Positions 51,616-63,550 of a stretch of DNA of 64,000 nt are shown here, one piece after another (within the stretch, counting starts at the first letter, position 1; every line of letters starts with the position of its first letter). The translations under genes were made by a program, and so were the position numbers. Source of the DNA: Ctena decussata (Eukaryota; Mollusca; Bivalvia; Lucinida; Lucinidae); assembly GCA_963989385.1 (NCBI GenBank), contig OZ022503.1:69042123-69106122 (forward strand), given 5' to 3'. Below the pieces are notes generated by a model, which saw only the letters and a list, made by a program, of their open reading frames with translations, was not told the origin of the DNA and ran no database searches.

Positions 51616-52785
51616 AGTATATGTCAGAGAGTAGCTTTTCCCCCCTAGTAGTTAAATGACTATGATTTTTCCATAGTAGAATTTCCCACCGGAAAAATGG
51701 CTATATAGTAGAATTTCCCCCCGGAAATATGACTATATAGCCAATTTTCCCAGGGGAAAATCTATTATACGTGTTTTTGCATAGCCGTTTTCCCCTCCAT
51801 AGTGGATTTTCCCCCTGGCAATATGATTGCAGGAAAACACGCTACATAGTGGAATTTGCTCCTTTTCCACTTATAATAGTGAGGTTCATAACTGAAACAG
51901 AAATATGAGTATCTGTCCATAAAATATCGATGGATAATAGATGCTAGAACCGCATGCATGTGTCCATCAGTCTGTCTTATTTTTGTTTTAGTGGAAAACA
52001 GGTAGGCATTTTGCTTTTCCATGTTAGCCAAAAACGGATATGAGTGTACGTGATTGTGTGGATAAATTTGTATAATTTTGTGCTTGACTGTGCGTGCGCG
52101 CAGCGGAATGCCTGGACTAGTGTTTGCCTTTTATGCAGGAGTCGTGGGATCGACTCCCATTGGGACACACGTTCGATTATGATTTTCAATGTAGTAAACT
52201 CCCTACTAAATCAAACATGACTAGACAAAGCACCCGTTCGTAATCTTCCTGTAGCTTGCATGCGTATGTGTACGTATATATATATGCGATGAGAAGAAAT
52301 CATATCCAGTTCAGTTCAGTTCTGTTCTGTTCTGTTCAATTCTCGTATCGACGTTACCCAAGTGGCTCAACGGTACGTAACCATAGTTGCACACACCTGG
52401 CGCCGCGTGTCCGTCCAATTCAGTTCAGTTCAATTTTGCTTGATCCTTAAATTAGTAATTATTGATTATTACAAAAATATGGTTGCTAAATTTGCATATC
52501 GATTTTTTGGAATTAATCACGTTAATTACCTACCTTGAAGTACCTATACATTTCTTATGCGATTAATTTCGTAAAATGTCACTGTTCTATTCCGTTCCGT
52601 TTCGTTCCGTTCTGCAAAATACCAATAGTCATACCAAATTCACTAATAGACAATTTTCCGGTGGGGGGAAAAAGGACTATGGGGGAAAAATGGCTCTATG
52701 AGGTCCGGACAATCCACTATATAGCCGTCCTTCCTATAGCCATTTTTCCGGGGGAAAGGGGGAAAAGCCACTCTCTGACAGTATA
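51616..52785. mobile_element. 1.17-kb element with TGTCAGAGAGT inverted ends
   Basis: Left ATGTCAGAGAGTAGCTTTTC and right GAAAAGCCACTCTCTGACAG are inverted. Inside each end are several sub-repeats of the form CC(A/C)TATAG(C/T)...TTTTCC(C/G)GG(G/T)GGAAA(A/T) (51616-51830 and 52650-52770). The middle has a tRNA-like scrap (GGGATCGACTCCCATTGGGA at about 52146) and a tract of cagttcagttctgttctg. No transposase. Confidence 0.82.
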
Positions 52786-53269
52786 CGCTTAGAATAAATA
52801 CACCCGTTATGTCCTGCTTCAGAATTCGCTAAGCGGCAAAACCTTGTTTTATTAGATTTTAGGAGATATTGTCTCCAAATAATCTGCGAAAAGACAATAG
52901 ATATTTGTTTATAGATACGTGTGAGCCGTATTTGAGAAAAAACATGCCCTAACGCGGATGCTTTCAAACTGTGGAACCATCATTCAGATCTGCCTGCTTA
53001 CAAGTAACTTTGCTTTGTTAATTCAATTTTTTAAAACCAGACATATTGCCACGACTTGCGCTTAGCAAAGACACTGACCAGACTCTATGTTTTTCCCTCC
53101 ATTTCTCGTATAAGGTACAATTGTTCGTTTCGTAGAACATTTGTTTGTTTAGTTCCTCTTGTAATTTCTTGAGCGCTGTTTACATATTAAGAATATCAAT
53201 AAAGACAGCATCGCAGACTAGCAGAAAAAATAAGGTTCTATTCCTTGTATGTAAGTGCCAAAACACGAG

Positions 53270-53362
53270 AAAATATGGATTGTGTTATTTGCGAACAGTT
53301 AAGACTCAGATCAGCCTGCGCATCCGCGCAGCCTGATCTGAGTCTTCGCTGTTCGCACCTGG
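53270..53362. repeat. Short palindrome GACTCAGATCAGCCTGCGCA
   Basis: GCGAACAGTTAAGACTCAGA and TCTGAGTCTTCGCTGTTCGC face each other. Similar short palindromes are at 39310-39390, 54170-54245 and 56500-56580 and share the CTCAGATCAG core with the large MITE family. Confidence 0.75.
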
Positions 53363-54447
53363 GGAATCGCACTTGTGGAATCGATATACCGAGACGCCAA
53401 GCCTGATCAGAAGGGATAATCAGTTTCACCGCGGCGTTACACATGTGCTTTAAGGCAATTACTCCTATGGCAGGGCTGAAAATATAGTCTGTTATGGGAA
53501 ATAAGTATGGTGCCGAGTATGTTTTCTTTGTCATTGATTCTACAAAATGAGATATATACTTCCTTAGTGTTTGTTTATGGTAGGCCTCTCCGTGAAAAAA
53601 AAAACCTGCCTAGCATATTTTGTAAATATTTGATTGAGTTATGTCCCCTTTCCGGCTTTATACAGGAACGACGTCGTGAACAAAATATCTGAAGAACCAC
53701 TTAAACTAGGGTCTTTATATTTGGTATACAGATGCGAACTTTTGGGCGTATTTCATAATTATTTGGTTGTGTTATGCCCCTGTTCTGACTTAAACATTCA
53801 GGCATGACTGAGCCTCCTTCAGAAGCGAGTATAACACATTTGCTAGTTTTAAGAAGGCCTGTCCGTCTGCCAAACCATATTGCGAGATTGCAGTTTGAAA
53901 AGTCTTGATTTGGAGTCAGCCAAGGGAACACTTCTGTCAAAGATTTTGAAACGAGGTCAGCGTTTTCTGACTTGTTTTAGAATTGCTTTCTGTAAGTTGA
54001 CAATATTAATGACAGTCATTACACACTGCTGTATCACCTTTTCAATCAGATATGTTTTAAAACCGATAATCTCCAAGTCGAAGCCAAATTTATAACCGAG
54101 CAACCCATGGGATCACTTTAATCAACAAAATAAGCGTCATATAAATTCTAAAAATCGGGGCTTCCTGTGTGAGCAAACAGTACAGACACAGATCAGACTG
54201 CTCCTAATCCTAAGGAGCACTCTGATCAGAGTCTGCACTGTTTCACGTTCTACCTGGAGTTTAGACACGACACCAAACCTGTTCGACAGTGAGTTGGTTG
54301 AGGTGCCTCAAATGTTAGAGTAACTAAGTACGATATTTTCATTACTCACCAAAATACAAAATTTGTTGTATTAACCGACAAATTCGACAGTCGAAGTTTA
54401 AATGCCAAGCAAAATTACGTGTTTGTAAAGCTTCACAGTGTTTCATA

Positions 54448-54650
54448 AATGGATGGATGGTTTGCGATTTTACATCCTTTTCAACAGTATTTTAGTCATA
54501 TCAGGACGATGGTAGGGCGACAAAGAAAGGCAGTGTGCAATGGAAACCCGTTTAGTGTTGAAAAGATTTCCGCCTCCAGCGGGAATCGAACTCGGGACCG
54601 CTAGATAAGCAAGCCAGCGCTTAACCACTGAGCTACCGGAGCTCCTTCAG
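54448..54650 (-). mobile_element. tRNA-derived SINE
   Basis: On the minus strand the head reads GAGCTCCGGTAGCTCAGTGG and GAGTTCGATTCCCGC, followed by a body related to 34692-34895 (ttcaacactaaacgggtttcc.. and cctgatatgac) and a tail with ccatccatccattt. Another SINE family than 47182-47454. Confidence 0.82.
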
Positions 54651-55084
54651 TGTTCCAAAGCTGTAAACTAAAACAGAAGAGATATAGTGTTTACGGGGTA
54701 TTTAGAGAAGGGACTTTTTTATAAATCAAAAGTGCATCTAAACAACAATATTATCTAAAAAAAAAAAAAGATATATTTTTATTATATGTTTGTGTCTTAG
54801 TTCTATGATAAGTAAATAAAATAGTAAGTGCGTGTGCATTTTTCGTGAGTTGAACAACGTCGCTAATTAATGCGAGTTAACTCCTTAACATACGAGATAC
54901 TGCATAAGACATACATGTAAAAGGAAATTCAGTTAATTATACTTGTAAATCCTAGAGAATTTATTTTTGTTTTTTGTTGTTTCTTTAGTCGGGGAATCTC
55001 TAAAAGCGAGCTTTAGCAAACTTTGAATGTGCATGGATACACATTACTCGAAAAAGCAATTTTGAGTTCTCAGTAGACCCCACC

Positions 55085-55175
55085 CACCAGGCACACAACG
55101 TTGATTCAACATTGAATCATTGTTGATTCTACGTCAACGTTGACTCATGTTGATTCAACGTTGTGTGCATTTTGG
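55085..55175. repeat. TTGATTCAACG fold-back repeat
   Basis: CCACCAGGCACACAACGTTG and CAACGTTGTGTGCATTTTGG face each other around attgaatcattgttgattc. Confidence 0.8.
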
Positions 55176-55884
55176 TAGGGCTTCGTCGCCCAGATAATCA
55201 AACAGGAAATCACCTTTGTAAACATTGCGGAAAAAAAACTTGGAGATTTACTCATACTCTTTACGACTTTCTGCAACTCGCCAAAATAAACTTCGATATC
55301 GTGTACCGTTATTCTTGTCTTAAGGGATCACTCTGTTAGGGGGTCACCTGTCTAAAGCAACCACCTTTTCGGAGGTCCTTTGAACCAAAATACAGTGCAA
55401 ATAAATCTATCAAGGGATCGTCTGTCTTAGGCAGCCAGACGATCTGTGTGTCCCCTTGGTTGACCTCTTAAGATAGGTTTGACTGTTACAACTATACCAA
55501 CGGTGTCTATGTAGTTCATGTACATTGAACATGTGTTGAATTCCACATAAAGAAAGTAAAATGTATAAAAATGTGCATCTTTATGGATTATTTCATTCAT
55601 TCCGTCCCAATGCTATTAAACAGATAATCAACCCTCGGCAGCCAAATATTATGACAGTTTATTCCATGAGAGAATATAAATCAACAAAAGAAATCTTACA
55701 TCAATCATTTATTCCGACAGTTATTCCATAAATTGATAAGAATTAGACAGTCTGTTGCTATAAATGGAAGATGAAATATCATATCAGTTTGTGCGAAGTT
55801 AAACTGCGTAGATTTTATGCCTTTTGATTATACCAAATATGGCAGCTTTGGAACGAAATGAAGCGTATTCGTTATAGTATTTAA

Positions 55885-56315
55885 AGAGCCAAAAAATGAA
55901 AATAGTTTAATTTGCAAACAGCATAGATTCATAGATTCACAGATGAGGCGGATCTGGATCTACGCCGTTTGCCATCTAGTCTTTGAATTCTCATTTTGAT
56001 ATAACTTGGATGAAACATTTGTTGAAATTTCGCAGACGTAAATTTTGTCTTCTGCTCTTTGGCGCTTTAAGGGTACTGGGGTTTATTGGTGTTTTGGTAC
56101 TAGAAACCTTAACTCAGTCAGATGTTCATAAGTTAACAGGCTACCCATAAGTAAACCCTAAAATCGCCATAAACAAAAATGGTTAAATTTGCAAACAGGT
56201 AGATTCAGAAAAGGCGGTTCATGATGAGCCGTCTCATCTGGGTCAAGTCTTTAAATTCTCAATACGATATAGCTTGGCAAAGGTTGATTTTCTCGTCTGC
56301 ATTTTTTGGCGCTTA
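55885..56315. repeat. Two copies of the dispersed 'CTCATCTGG(A/G)TC' repeat
   Basis: Copies of the 11165-11345 family at about 55885-56070 and 56185-56315, in the same orientation. Confidence 0.7.
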
Positions 56316-57107
56316 GTATTCAAATAATTGTGCTCATTGGATAGGGAAGTTGCTATCATATTTTCCCCATCCCTTCATGCTAATCAATACAAACACCTTG
56401 AAATTCTTGAAATTGGGACACAAAAATAATTACCGTTATTATCCTAAAATGGAATAATTTGTTTTTACAATGATATAGTGCGTCCAAAAGATTCGGACGG
56501 AATGGCAAACAATGATGACCCTGATCAGACTGCTCCTTTAAGAGCAGTCTGATCTGGGCCTTCACTGTTTGCTCAGTCCCATTTGTACTGATACTTAGAA
56601 TTCTGACGACACTTTCATTATATCCCGAGAGTGTTTGTATCATCAACGAAGAGAAAGTTAATCTAATAATTTATTCAAAATGCTACTCTATATTGTAATA
56701 ATAAGACATTTTATTGATTTGAAATTCTTTTCGATGGGCGGTAACGAGGCTTGTAGCGGTTGCCCCGTTTTGAGGATTGTCGTTATGACATCTTACTGAC
56801 GTTCATATGACGTTTTTTGGACGTCCTTTGCCTGTCTACTGAGTATAAGGTCCTATTTTTTCCGACGCAAATATAGCCCGTAAATGTTTGCTTTAAGGTA
56901 CGGTACAAAGTTTCGGCTGATATTTTCATTATTCCATAGAAAATGAATGGTTTTGGAAGCACACGTGTGTAACTAGCAAATCGGAGGATTAGAAAGCTGC
57001 AGTAGGCGATAAGATTGTGTCTGAAATTACTGAAGAATTTTTTTTAGATTTAACTTTATTAACACACTCGGCTTAGAATTCATTAGAAGATTCGAAGCTG
57101 CATGTGT

Positions 57108-58375
57108 TAGCTCACCTGAGCCGAAGGCTGAAAATGAGCCGAAGATGAGCTTTTCTCCGTCGTCCGCCGTCCGTTTTCCATCGCCCGTCAACATTATCAA
57201 ATATCATCGCAAAAGTCGCTGTGCCAAATTCAACCAGATATTACTCGGATGCTCTTTAAGATGAGAAAACGAATTTTTATTCAAGTGGTCCTGGTCACAT
57301 GACAAAGATGGCCACCATGCCCATATATTGTAGAAGTCTTTAGAGATCTTCTTCTTCAGAGCCAAACACCCGATTACCTTGAAACTCGGTATCTAAAATA
57401 AGGTACAGGTACCAGCATGTGTATTCAAATGGTGATTCTATGTTGACCTGTGAACGCAAAAGGTTACCAAAGGCCAAGGTTATTCTCTGACCATTGTCCA
57501 AGGTCACCCGGATTTAAAAATTAAACGTTCTTCTCAAAAGCCACTGAGTAGAGGGAAATCGTATTTCATGTAAAACTTCTATCGCACATGGAAATGAAAA
57601 TTCAAATAGTTAAGGTTGCACTACAAAGATCACTGCCACGCCTATATAGTAAAATCCTAAAGAAAAAAAATATTCTTCTCCAGAACCGAAAAGCCAATGA
57701 CCTTGAACTTTGTTTTGAGAATAAGGTGCTCAGTACTGCCAAGGCTGCCCAAATGATGACCCTAGGTTGACCTTTGATCATTTTGCAGACAGGTCAACTT
57801 TGGTTCTGGGAAACTGCTCAAACAGTTTATTTCTCAAAAATTATTAAGGTCTGGTGTACTGAACTATAGAATTACACGATGACATATGATAACCAAAGCT
57901 CAAGGTCATCCTTTAACCTTTATCCAAGGTCACTGAGATTCGAAAATAAAAATAAGTTCTTTTCGAAAGCGACTGAAGTGATTCAATTCAATTGTCATAT
58001 GGGACCTCTATGCCATATGAAAATAAAAAAAAATATTTAAATGGTTGTGGTCACATGACCAAGAAGACCATCATGCCAATTTACAGTGATTTTTTTTAAA
58101 AACAATCTTCTCCAGAACCATAAGAAGGTTGGAGTTGAAATTTGGTGAGCGGCATCGGATACCTAAGTGCCACCAAGTTTGTTCAATTAATGATCCTACG
58201 TTGAACGTTAACCTTTTTTACGATAAAGTCAACTTGGATGGGTTGACTACTTTTATTTTACAGAAGACAAAAACAAAATGCTTTTTAGCCTTTCACGTCG
58301 CGAGCGTCAAGTTTCTTACCAATTTCAGTGATGTCATTATAATTAGATACCTCAAAATTCTTTGAGCTGTTGTCA
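57108..58375 (+). mobile_element. Diverged repeat element starting GCTCACCTGAGCCGAAGGCT
   Basis: The left end is followed by CGTCGTCCGCCGTCCG. Three diverged internal units of 300-350 bp each carry 'agtcttctccagaacc(a/g)aa', 'ggtcacatgaccaagatggcca' and 'aaggtcatcc' phrases. It has no transposase frame, and the plus-strand frames at 57588 and 58129 are chance. It resembles widespread molluscan non-autonomous repeats. Confidence 0.6.
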
Positions 58376-59925
58376 AACGTTATCCAAGTTGCTTGCATGT
58401 TAATTTTCTTCAATTAAAATGGATATATAAGTCAAAAATGGAATGTATCCTGTTACTAATGGAAGAAAGATCCTGTTGATTGAGCATAAAAGTTTCTTAT
58501 ATGAGCTGAAAGCCTACCTTGAATATCCAAAGTGGGGCCAAAGTGGGGTAATTAAATGTACTAATCTGCTAGATTTGTTGCCTATGTAAAATGAAAGCGA
58601 AAACATGCAAATGCATCCGTACACTGAAAGGAATAGCCGGCTTGCCAAAGCGGTAAACGTCTATAATAGGAAATAAGTTTCGTGCCTCCCTTTATTATCA
58701 TTGTCATTGATTCTGGCAACTTCAGTTCTAGAGTGTCTGCGCTGAGACGGAAGATACAGTTTAGGCAATATTTATAATAACTTCTGTTGATGAAATTGGT
58801 TAATCCAGTCCAGCGAAACTCTATTTGTGATAATATCTCATAGTTCTCTTGTTCAATATTGGAGAATCTACTGGACAAAATGGAATTGCCTTTGACTGTA
58901 AGTACAATAAAAGAAAAATAGAGAAACAAACGGTGTTTACCGTAGTTACTAAAGAATACATTAAAAAGGCATTTGAAGCTTGGAAGTGCAGTTGAAGAAA
59001 TATTAACTATATCGTGCTTAGAAGATATGTTTGAGAAAATGTAAAAAAAAATAAACCTGGAACACTTAGTTTAAAAATTAGAATTCTTTAGCTTGAGAGG
59101 TATAGTTTCAAACTTAGTCATTGAAAATGTGAAAATCATATAAGGTAAAAATATAGTCACTTCTGCCTGGGAAGATTAAGTGCAAATGGTTACCGGCAGC
59201 CTATGTTTAGAAAATATTGTTGAAATACAAGACGAAGAATATTTGATTAACAGACATTTCAGTTTATTTTCGAATATGATACATAAGCTTGGCTGATATG
59301 CGTAAAAAATGATAGCTTCATTTTTGGAACAAATTGTCTTCAAATTTTGACATCCTGCGCCAAGAAAAAAAGTTTAAACTTTTAGATATTCTGACGCAGG
59401 TTGAAAGATATACATGTTGAAAATGTCATTTATATAATAAATGACCGTATCAAGAAATATTACTTAGAAACCTATAAATGTTTGTGAATGTTAACCAATG
59501 TAACTCTAAAAGTTATAATTAACATCATCGAAAAGGCGGGGAAAATAATATCCGCCTAATCAGCCCAAGCAGTCATATTATATCCGCACTCCACGCAACG
59601 GCTGGACTAAATAATATCCGCCCACCACAAGCGATGTGGTTTAAATATGGTAGGTGTAGTTTAAAAACATTACACTATTATATGACCACAACGTAACTCA
59701 CAATTTCATAGGCTAATTTGACGTCACGTGCCGGTCAATATTTTGTGGTATTAAATGGTCAGTCAGTGAATGTTACTTTTACGCTGACGTCACTTATTTT
59801 TTTCATGACGCGCGTGACGTAACGTTGCATGTGCATCAGTGTTAATGGAGAAACGTTGCAACATAATACCATGCAGTACTGCTATAATTATTAGAGTAAA
59901 TTGCATTTAGAATTATCATATAATA
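58376..59925. other. Stretch without recognised gene
   Basis: No exon or RNA gene supported. The minus-strand frame at 58582-58929 (115 codons) has no recognised domain. Three 'ataatatccgcc' phrases occur at 59548-59625. Confidence 0.4.
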
Positions 59926-59926
59926 A

Positions 59927-60075
59927 AACATTTATTGACCTTTCTTTCGGTGAATATGCAGTTTTATTGACCTGCAAACATAAAGTGACATCCGCTTCGC
60001 GTCTGTCAATTTGTTGTTTGCAGGTCAATAAAACTGCATATTCACCTTAACAAAGGTCAATAATTGTATAATACG
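59927..60075. mobile_element. Fold-back element 'GGTGAATATGCAGTTTTATT'
   Basis: TTATTGACCT..GGTGAATATGCAGTTTTATT and its inverse enclose tgcaaacataaagtgacatccgcttcgcgtctgtca; outer ends tattgacctttc / aaaggtcaataat. Confidence 0.88.
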
Positions 60076-60410
60076 TGTGTGTACTTAATGCGTGGAAGTT
60101 TTGTTTAAAATAGCTATAAACATTAGACTTTCAAATTCGAAAGATACTTGAGTTGTTGCTTTGTTCGTGTAACTATCTCTCATTTGGTGTCGTTGATGGG
60201 ACGTAGAATTTGATTGTACATGTATCAGTTCCTGATCATTGCCCTTTTACACTACCTTTTTCATACTGTTTTAAAAGACATTGCAAGTTTGGAAAAGTGA
60301 AAAATATAGACAAAACAATGACACTGGTAGGAAATTACATGATCGGATGCAAATATTTGTCGTCTTCAGCTGCGCATAGAAAGACAATCATTCCATTTCT
60401 TTTATCATAA

Positions 60411-60650
60411 TTGAGCCGCGACACGACAAAACCAACAATGTGGCTGTGCGCCCTGCGCAGACTCAGATCAGCCTGGGCATCCGCCCAGTCCGATCAGACT
60501 CTTTGCTAAGCGCTTAAAGGGTAGCTAAGGGTCTAAGATACCTGCATGCGTACAGCGAAGACTCTGATCAGACTGGGCGGATGCCCAGGCTGATCTGAGT
60601 CTGCGTTGGGCGCACAACCACATTGTTGGTTTTGTCATGTCGCGGCTCAT
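60411..60650. mobile_element. GAGCCGCGACACGACAAAAC MITE, copy 11, nested
   Basis: Ends TTGAGCCGCGACACGACAAA and TTTTGTCATGTCGCGGCTCAT. It splits the left end of another element: TTTATCATA before it and TATGACGTCGCTG after it join to the TTTATCATATGACGTCGCTG end seen (inverted) at 26161-26180. Confidence 0.93.
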
Positions 60651-60938
60651 ATGACGTCGCTGTTATTCAGTGGATAACGTCATGTTATAAAATCATATGA
60701 CCACACGTGTATTAACACTTTGGCGCGAACGTGTAACGTCATTGACAAGTTCATGTGAACAATGCATTCTTTATTGAAATAATGTTCACTTTGAAGACGT
60801 TAAAATCCCAGTTGAAAGCGTCATATGATAAACAGAATCTTACACTCGTGGTCATTTTATATGAAATTTATGAAACTCGCCGAAGGCTCGTTTCATAAAT
60901 TTCATATGAAATGACCACTCGTGTAAGATCCTCTATTT
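60651..60938 (+). mobile_element. Non-autonomous element with TCATATGA ends, copy 2
   Basis: GACGTCGCTGTTATTCAGTG ... hairpin TTACACTCGTGGTCATTTTA and inverse ... GTAAGATCCTCTAT. It is the reverse complement of 25911-26180. Its first bases lie at 60402-60410, before the nested MITE. Confidence 0.85.
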
Positions 60939-61152
60939 CTGACATATTTAAGCAGAAGATTGTAGTCACGGTTTGGTTTTGCCTTATATGTTCAGGTCAT
61001 TTGTCAAATACGCACGGTCTTGCCTGTACCCTTTTCTTTCCTTAGGCGACTGACAGGTAATCTGCATCTTACTGACAACTTTGCAGATATAGCAGATATA
61101 GCATTTTCATGAAAGTTTTTTTTCTACCTTGTAACATAAAGCGGTAGACAGA

Positions 61153-61424
61153 TTTTTGATTGATTTGTTGCTTTGCGTCCACGGTTAACAACTATGGTCG
61201 AGTCGGGACGGTCAGTTAACCTAACCACACTATTCCTGGGCAGGCTTAGACCTCCTTAGCGGTTAACCAGTACTAAGTGCACATACTTTCGCCAGTAACT
61301 GACAACTGGCCTTCTTGAATCAGCGGAAGGAGAAACGAAAGTACGTGGCCAGACCGGGTATCGAACCCTGGAACTCTGACTTATGAGTCAGGCGCCCTAC
61401 CGATTGCCCTACGCGGCCCGGCCC
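61153..61424 (-). mobile_element. tRNA-headed SINE, copy 2
   Basis: Same family as 47182-47454, in reverse: tRNA-like head at the right (GGCCGCGTAGGGCAATCGGT on the minus strand) and body ccttccgctgattcaag. The target duplication GCGGTAGACAGA is at 61141-61152 and 61425-61436. The tail is short. Confidence 0.92.
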
Positions 61425-61439
61425 GCGGTAGACAGAAGT

Positions 61440-62760
61440 TTTATAAACAGCCAAACTATGATTTATGGGTATATCAGGTCTTGCAGAAGGAGTCTTATGA
61501 CCGAAAACACTAGAAAATAAAACAGACAGCTCATATTGGAGCCAGCCGCCATTATCAGAGCTGCCATGTTAGCTCTAACATGTTTATTCAAGCTCTTCCT
61601 TGTTCGGTTCCAAGTCTTAAATATTTAATGTGGGGACGATAATTTATAGAGGAATGTACGTTGCTAGCCCTGCCGGCCACATTATTTGTTTCAAATCTTT
61701 GGAATTTAGCTGCACTGAAGATATTAGATACAGAAATCATTTATGATTCTAACTTCTTAGGTGTAGCTCAATTCGAAAGGTGATGCTATCGCACTAAATT
61801 TGGTACAGCAGAAATAAGCCATCGCACAAAATTTGGCTAAGGTACATTTATATTTTAAAAAAATAGCATAGGGCCGAAATGACTGAAAGGGCAATAAAAC
61901 CCCATATCATCCGTGTATCATCCTCTTTCATTATTACTGAGTCTTTTCACGTTGATCAATAGCATTAAGCCAAAAACATATCACATTAGTGTTTCTTTTT
62001 ATGAAACATATCTGGGAGAAGATATCCCGAGGGTGTTTTGTTCCATCAGTGAAAAGAAACAGTTCATGCAATAACTTATTCATAATGTTATTCTGTACAA
62101 TAAAATGTATTGCCATTATCTGTTAAATGCTCTCCGAAGGATAATAATATAAGTTGCAGTATAATGTCGCATTATTAGAAGTGGCAAGTTGTGCAATAAA
62201 TAGTGTTTCAGGGGGCCAAGCGTAGACAAGCCAGCAGCGTGGCTTGCTGTACGAAAATGCACAAATATCTATTTGAAGGACCTCTAGCGAACTGGGTAGA
62301 TTTCCCCTAATTGACATGCTAAAAAGGATACAATTCCCAAAATTGATAGTTTCAGTTTATTTTGACAATTTTGGATGAAGCAGTGTTCAAAACAATAAAA
62401 CCAGCACCTTTGTAAATTTTACAGCATCATGTATGGTAAAAATGAGGGCTTAAACACCCAACCCCTTAATAATGCTTTTTCACAACTTATTCAATTGCAG
62501 CAAAACCACAACAAATCTACTATGTCAGTTCCATAAATATTTATGTCATCATGGCGGAAGCGGTTATTTTTCTTCACAAAATTTCAAAACTTATTCACTT
62601 ATTGCGCACGCGTATCTAATTTGCATACGAACACGTAAAATATTTTGAATCGAAAATTGCAATTAAAGAAGCGCATTGTTGTAGTGCATACTGAAGTACT
62701 TTCCCCACAAACCCTTTCAACTGTAATTTTCTAGTTTCCTTAACATACTTACACAGCATA
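61440..62760. other. Stretch without recognised gene
   Basis: No repeat, exon or RNA gene that I can support. Confidence 0.4.
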
Positions 62761-63550
62761 CGAGGTGTGTTCGGAAAGTTCCCGGACTGCACTTATAACT
62801 TTATTTTTAAACATAGAGCTTTGAAACTTCAGTCACGTTAAGAAATATATATATTCATTTTCATTACAAACGGACATTTGCCTGCGTCGATGCATTCTGA
62901 AATTATCGTATCCATAGCAACACGATATTAGCTCTTGCGGACCAACCCTCGTTTATTTCTATAGTGTTCATATTAGACGCCATGTGTCACGTTAAACACG
63001 CGGGAGACATCATCTTGATGTCGCAGAGCACCAAGACAATGCCCCAGCGCACACGGCCAAGCATACGGAGTTGAAGTTAGATGTTCTCGGGATCGGCAGG
63101 TTGGAGCACGGCCCATATAGCCCAAACCTCGCGCCACTTGATTTTGCGCTTTTCCCGGCCGTCAAAGCCCAGCTACGCGGAATCTGCTTCGACGATCTCC
63201 ATAGCCTTCGGCGCCGGGTGCAGGTAATTGTTTCATCCTTTGATAAATTATGGTTTCAATCTGTTTACACATCATGGGTCAGGAGGCATGAACGTTGCGT
63301 GCACATGGCCGCTATTTCGAGGAGTGAAAACTGACTTTGACGTCATTAATTTTAACGTCGGGTTGCTCCGACATACCGTTGGTACACGTTTTTAATTTAT
63401 TATAACTTTTTTATTGTTATGTTTATGGCGACGAAATTTTGCAGTGATATGCAATAACAGATGCAGTAAATCCATGCTGAGTTTTGTTATAATACAATGA
63501 GCCATTCAAAAGAAATGAGTTCAGTCCGGGAACTTTCCGAACATACCTCG
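62761..63550 (+). mobile_element. Internally deleted mariner-type (Tc1/mariner) transposon
   Basis: Terminal inverted repeats of about 30 bp, CGAGGTGTGTTCGGAAAGTT..CCCGGACTG at the left and the inverse, with one or two changes, at the right, flanked by TA on both sides (62759-62760, 63551-63552). The 790-bp length is well short of the usual 1.3 kb. The inside keeps only the C-terminal part of a transposase. Confidence 0.95.
62992..63334 (+). pseudogene. Mariner transposase, C-terminal remnant
   Basis: From about 62995 one frame stays open to TGA at 63332-63334. It holds HQDNAPAHTA and EHGPYSPNLAPLDFALFP. The two aspartates (in DNAPAH and LDF) have 34 residues between them, as in the DD34D triad of mariner. 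The N-terminal DNA-binding half and the first catalytic aspartate are missing and a TAA stands just before the frame, so it is not functional. Confidence 0.9.

Noticed and set aside
57588..58365. Open frames in the GCTCACCTGAGCCGAAGG element
   Set aside because: Short, without domains, and spread over internal repeat units.
58582..58929. A 115-residue minus-strand frame
   Set aside because: No recognised domain and AT-rich composition; part of it resembles sequence near 53480-53550, which suggests a repeat.
61340..61424. A possible minus-strand tRNA gene
   Set aside because: Head of the second SINE copy; several arm mismatches and the same SINE body follow.
63071..63334. An active transposase gene
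   Set aside because: The N-terminal half and first catalytic aspartate are missing; scored as a pseudogene.
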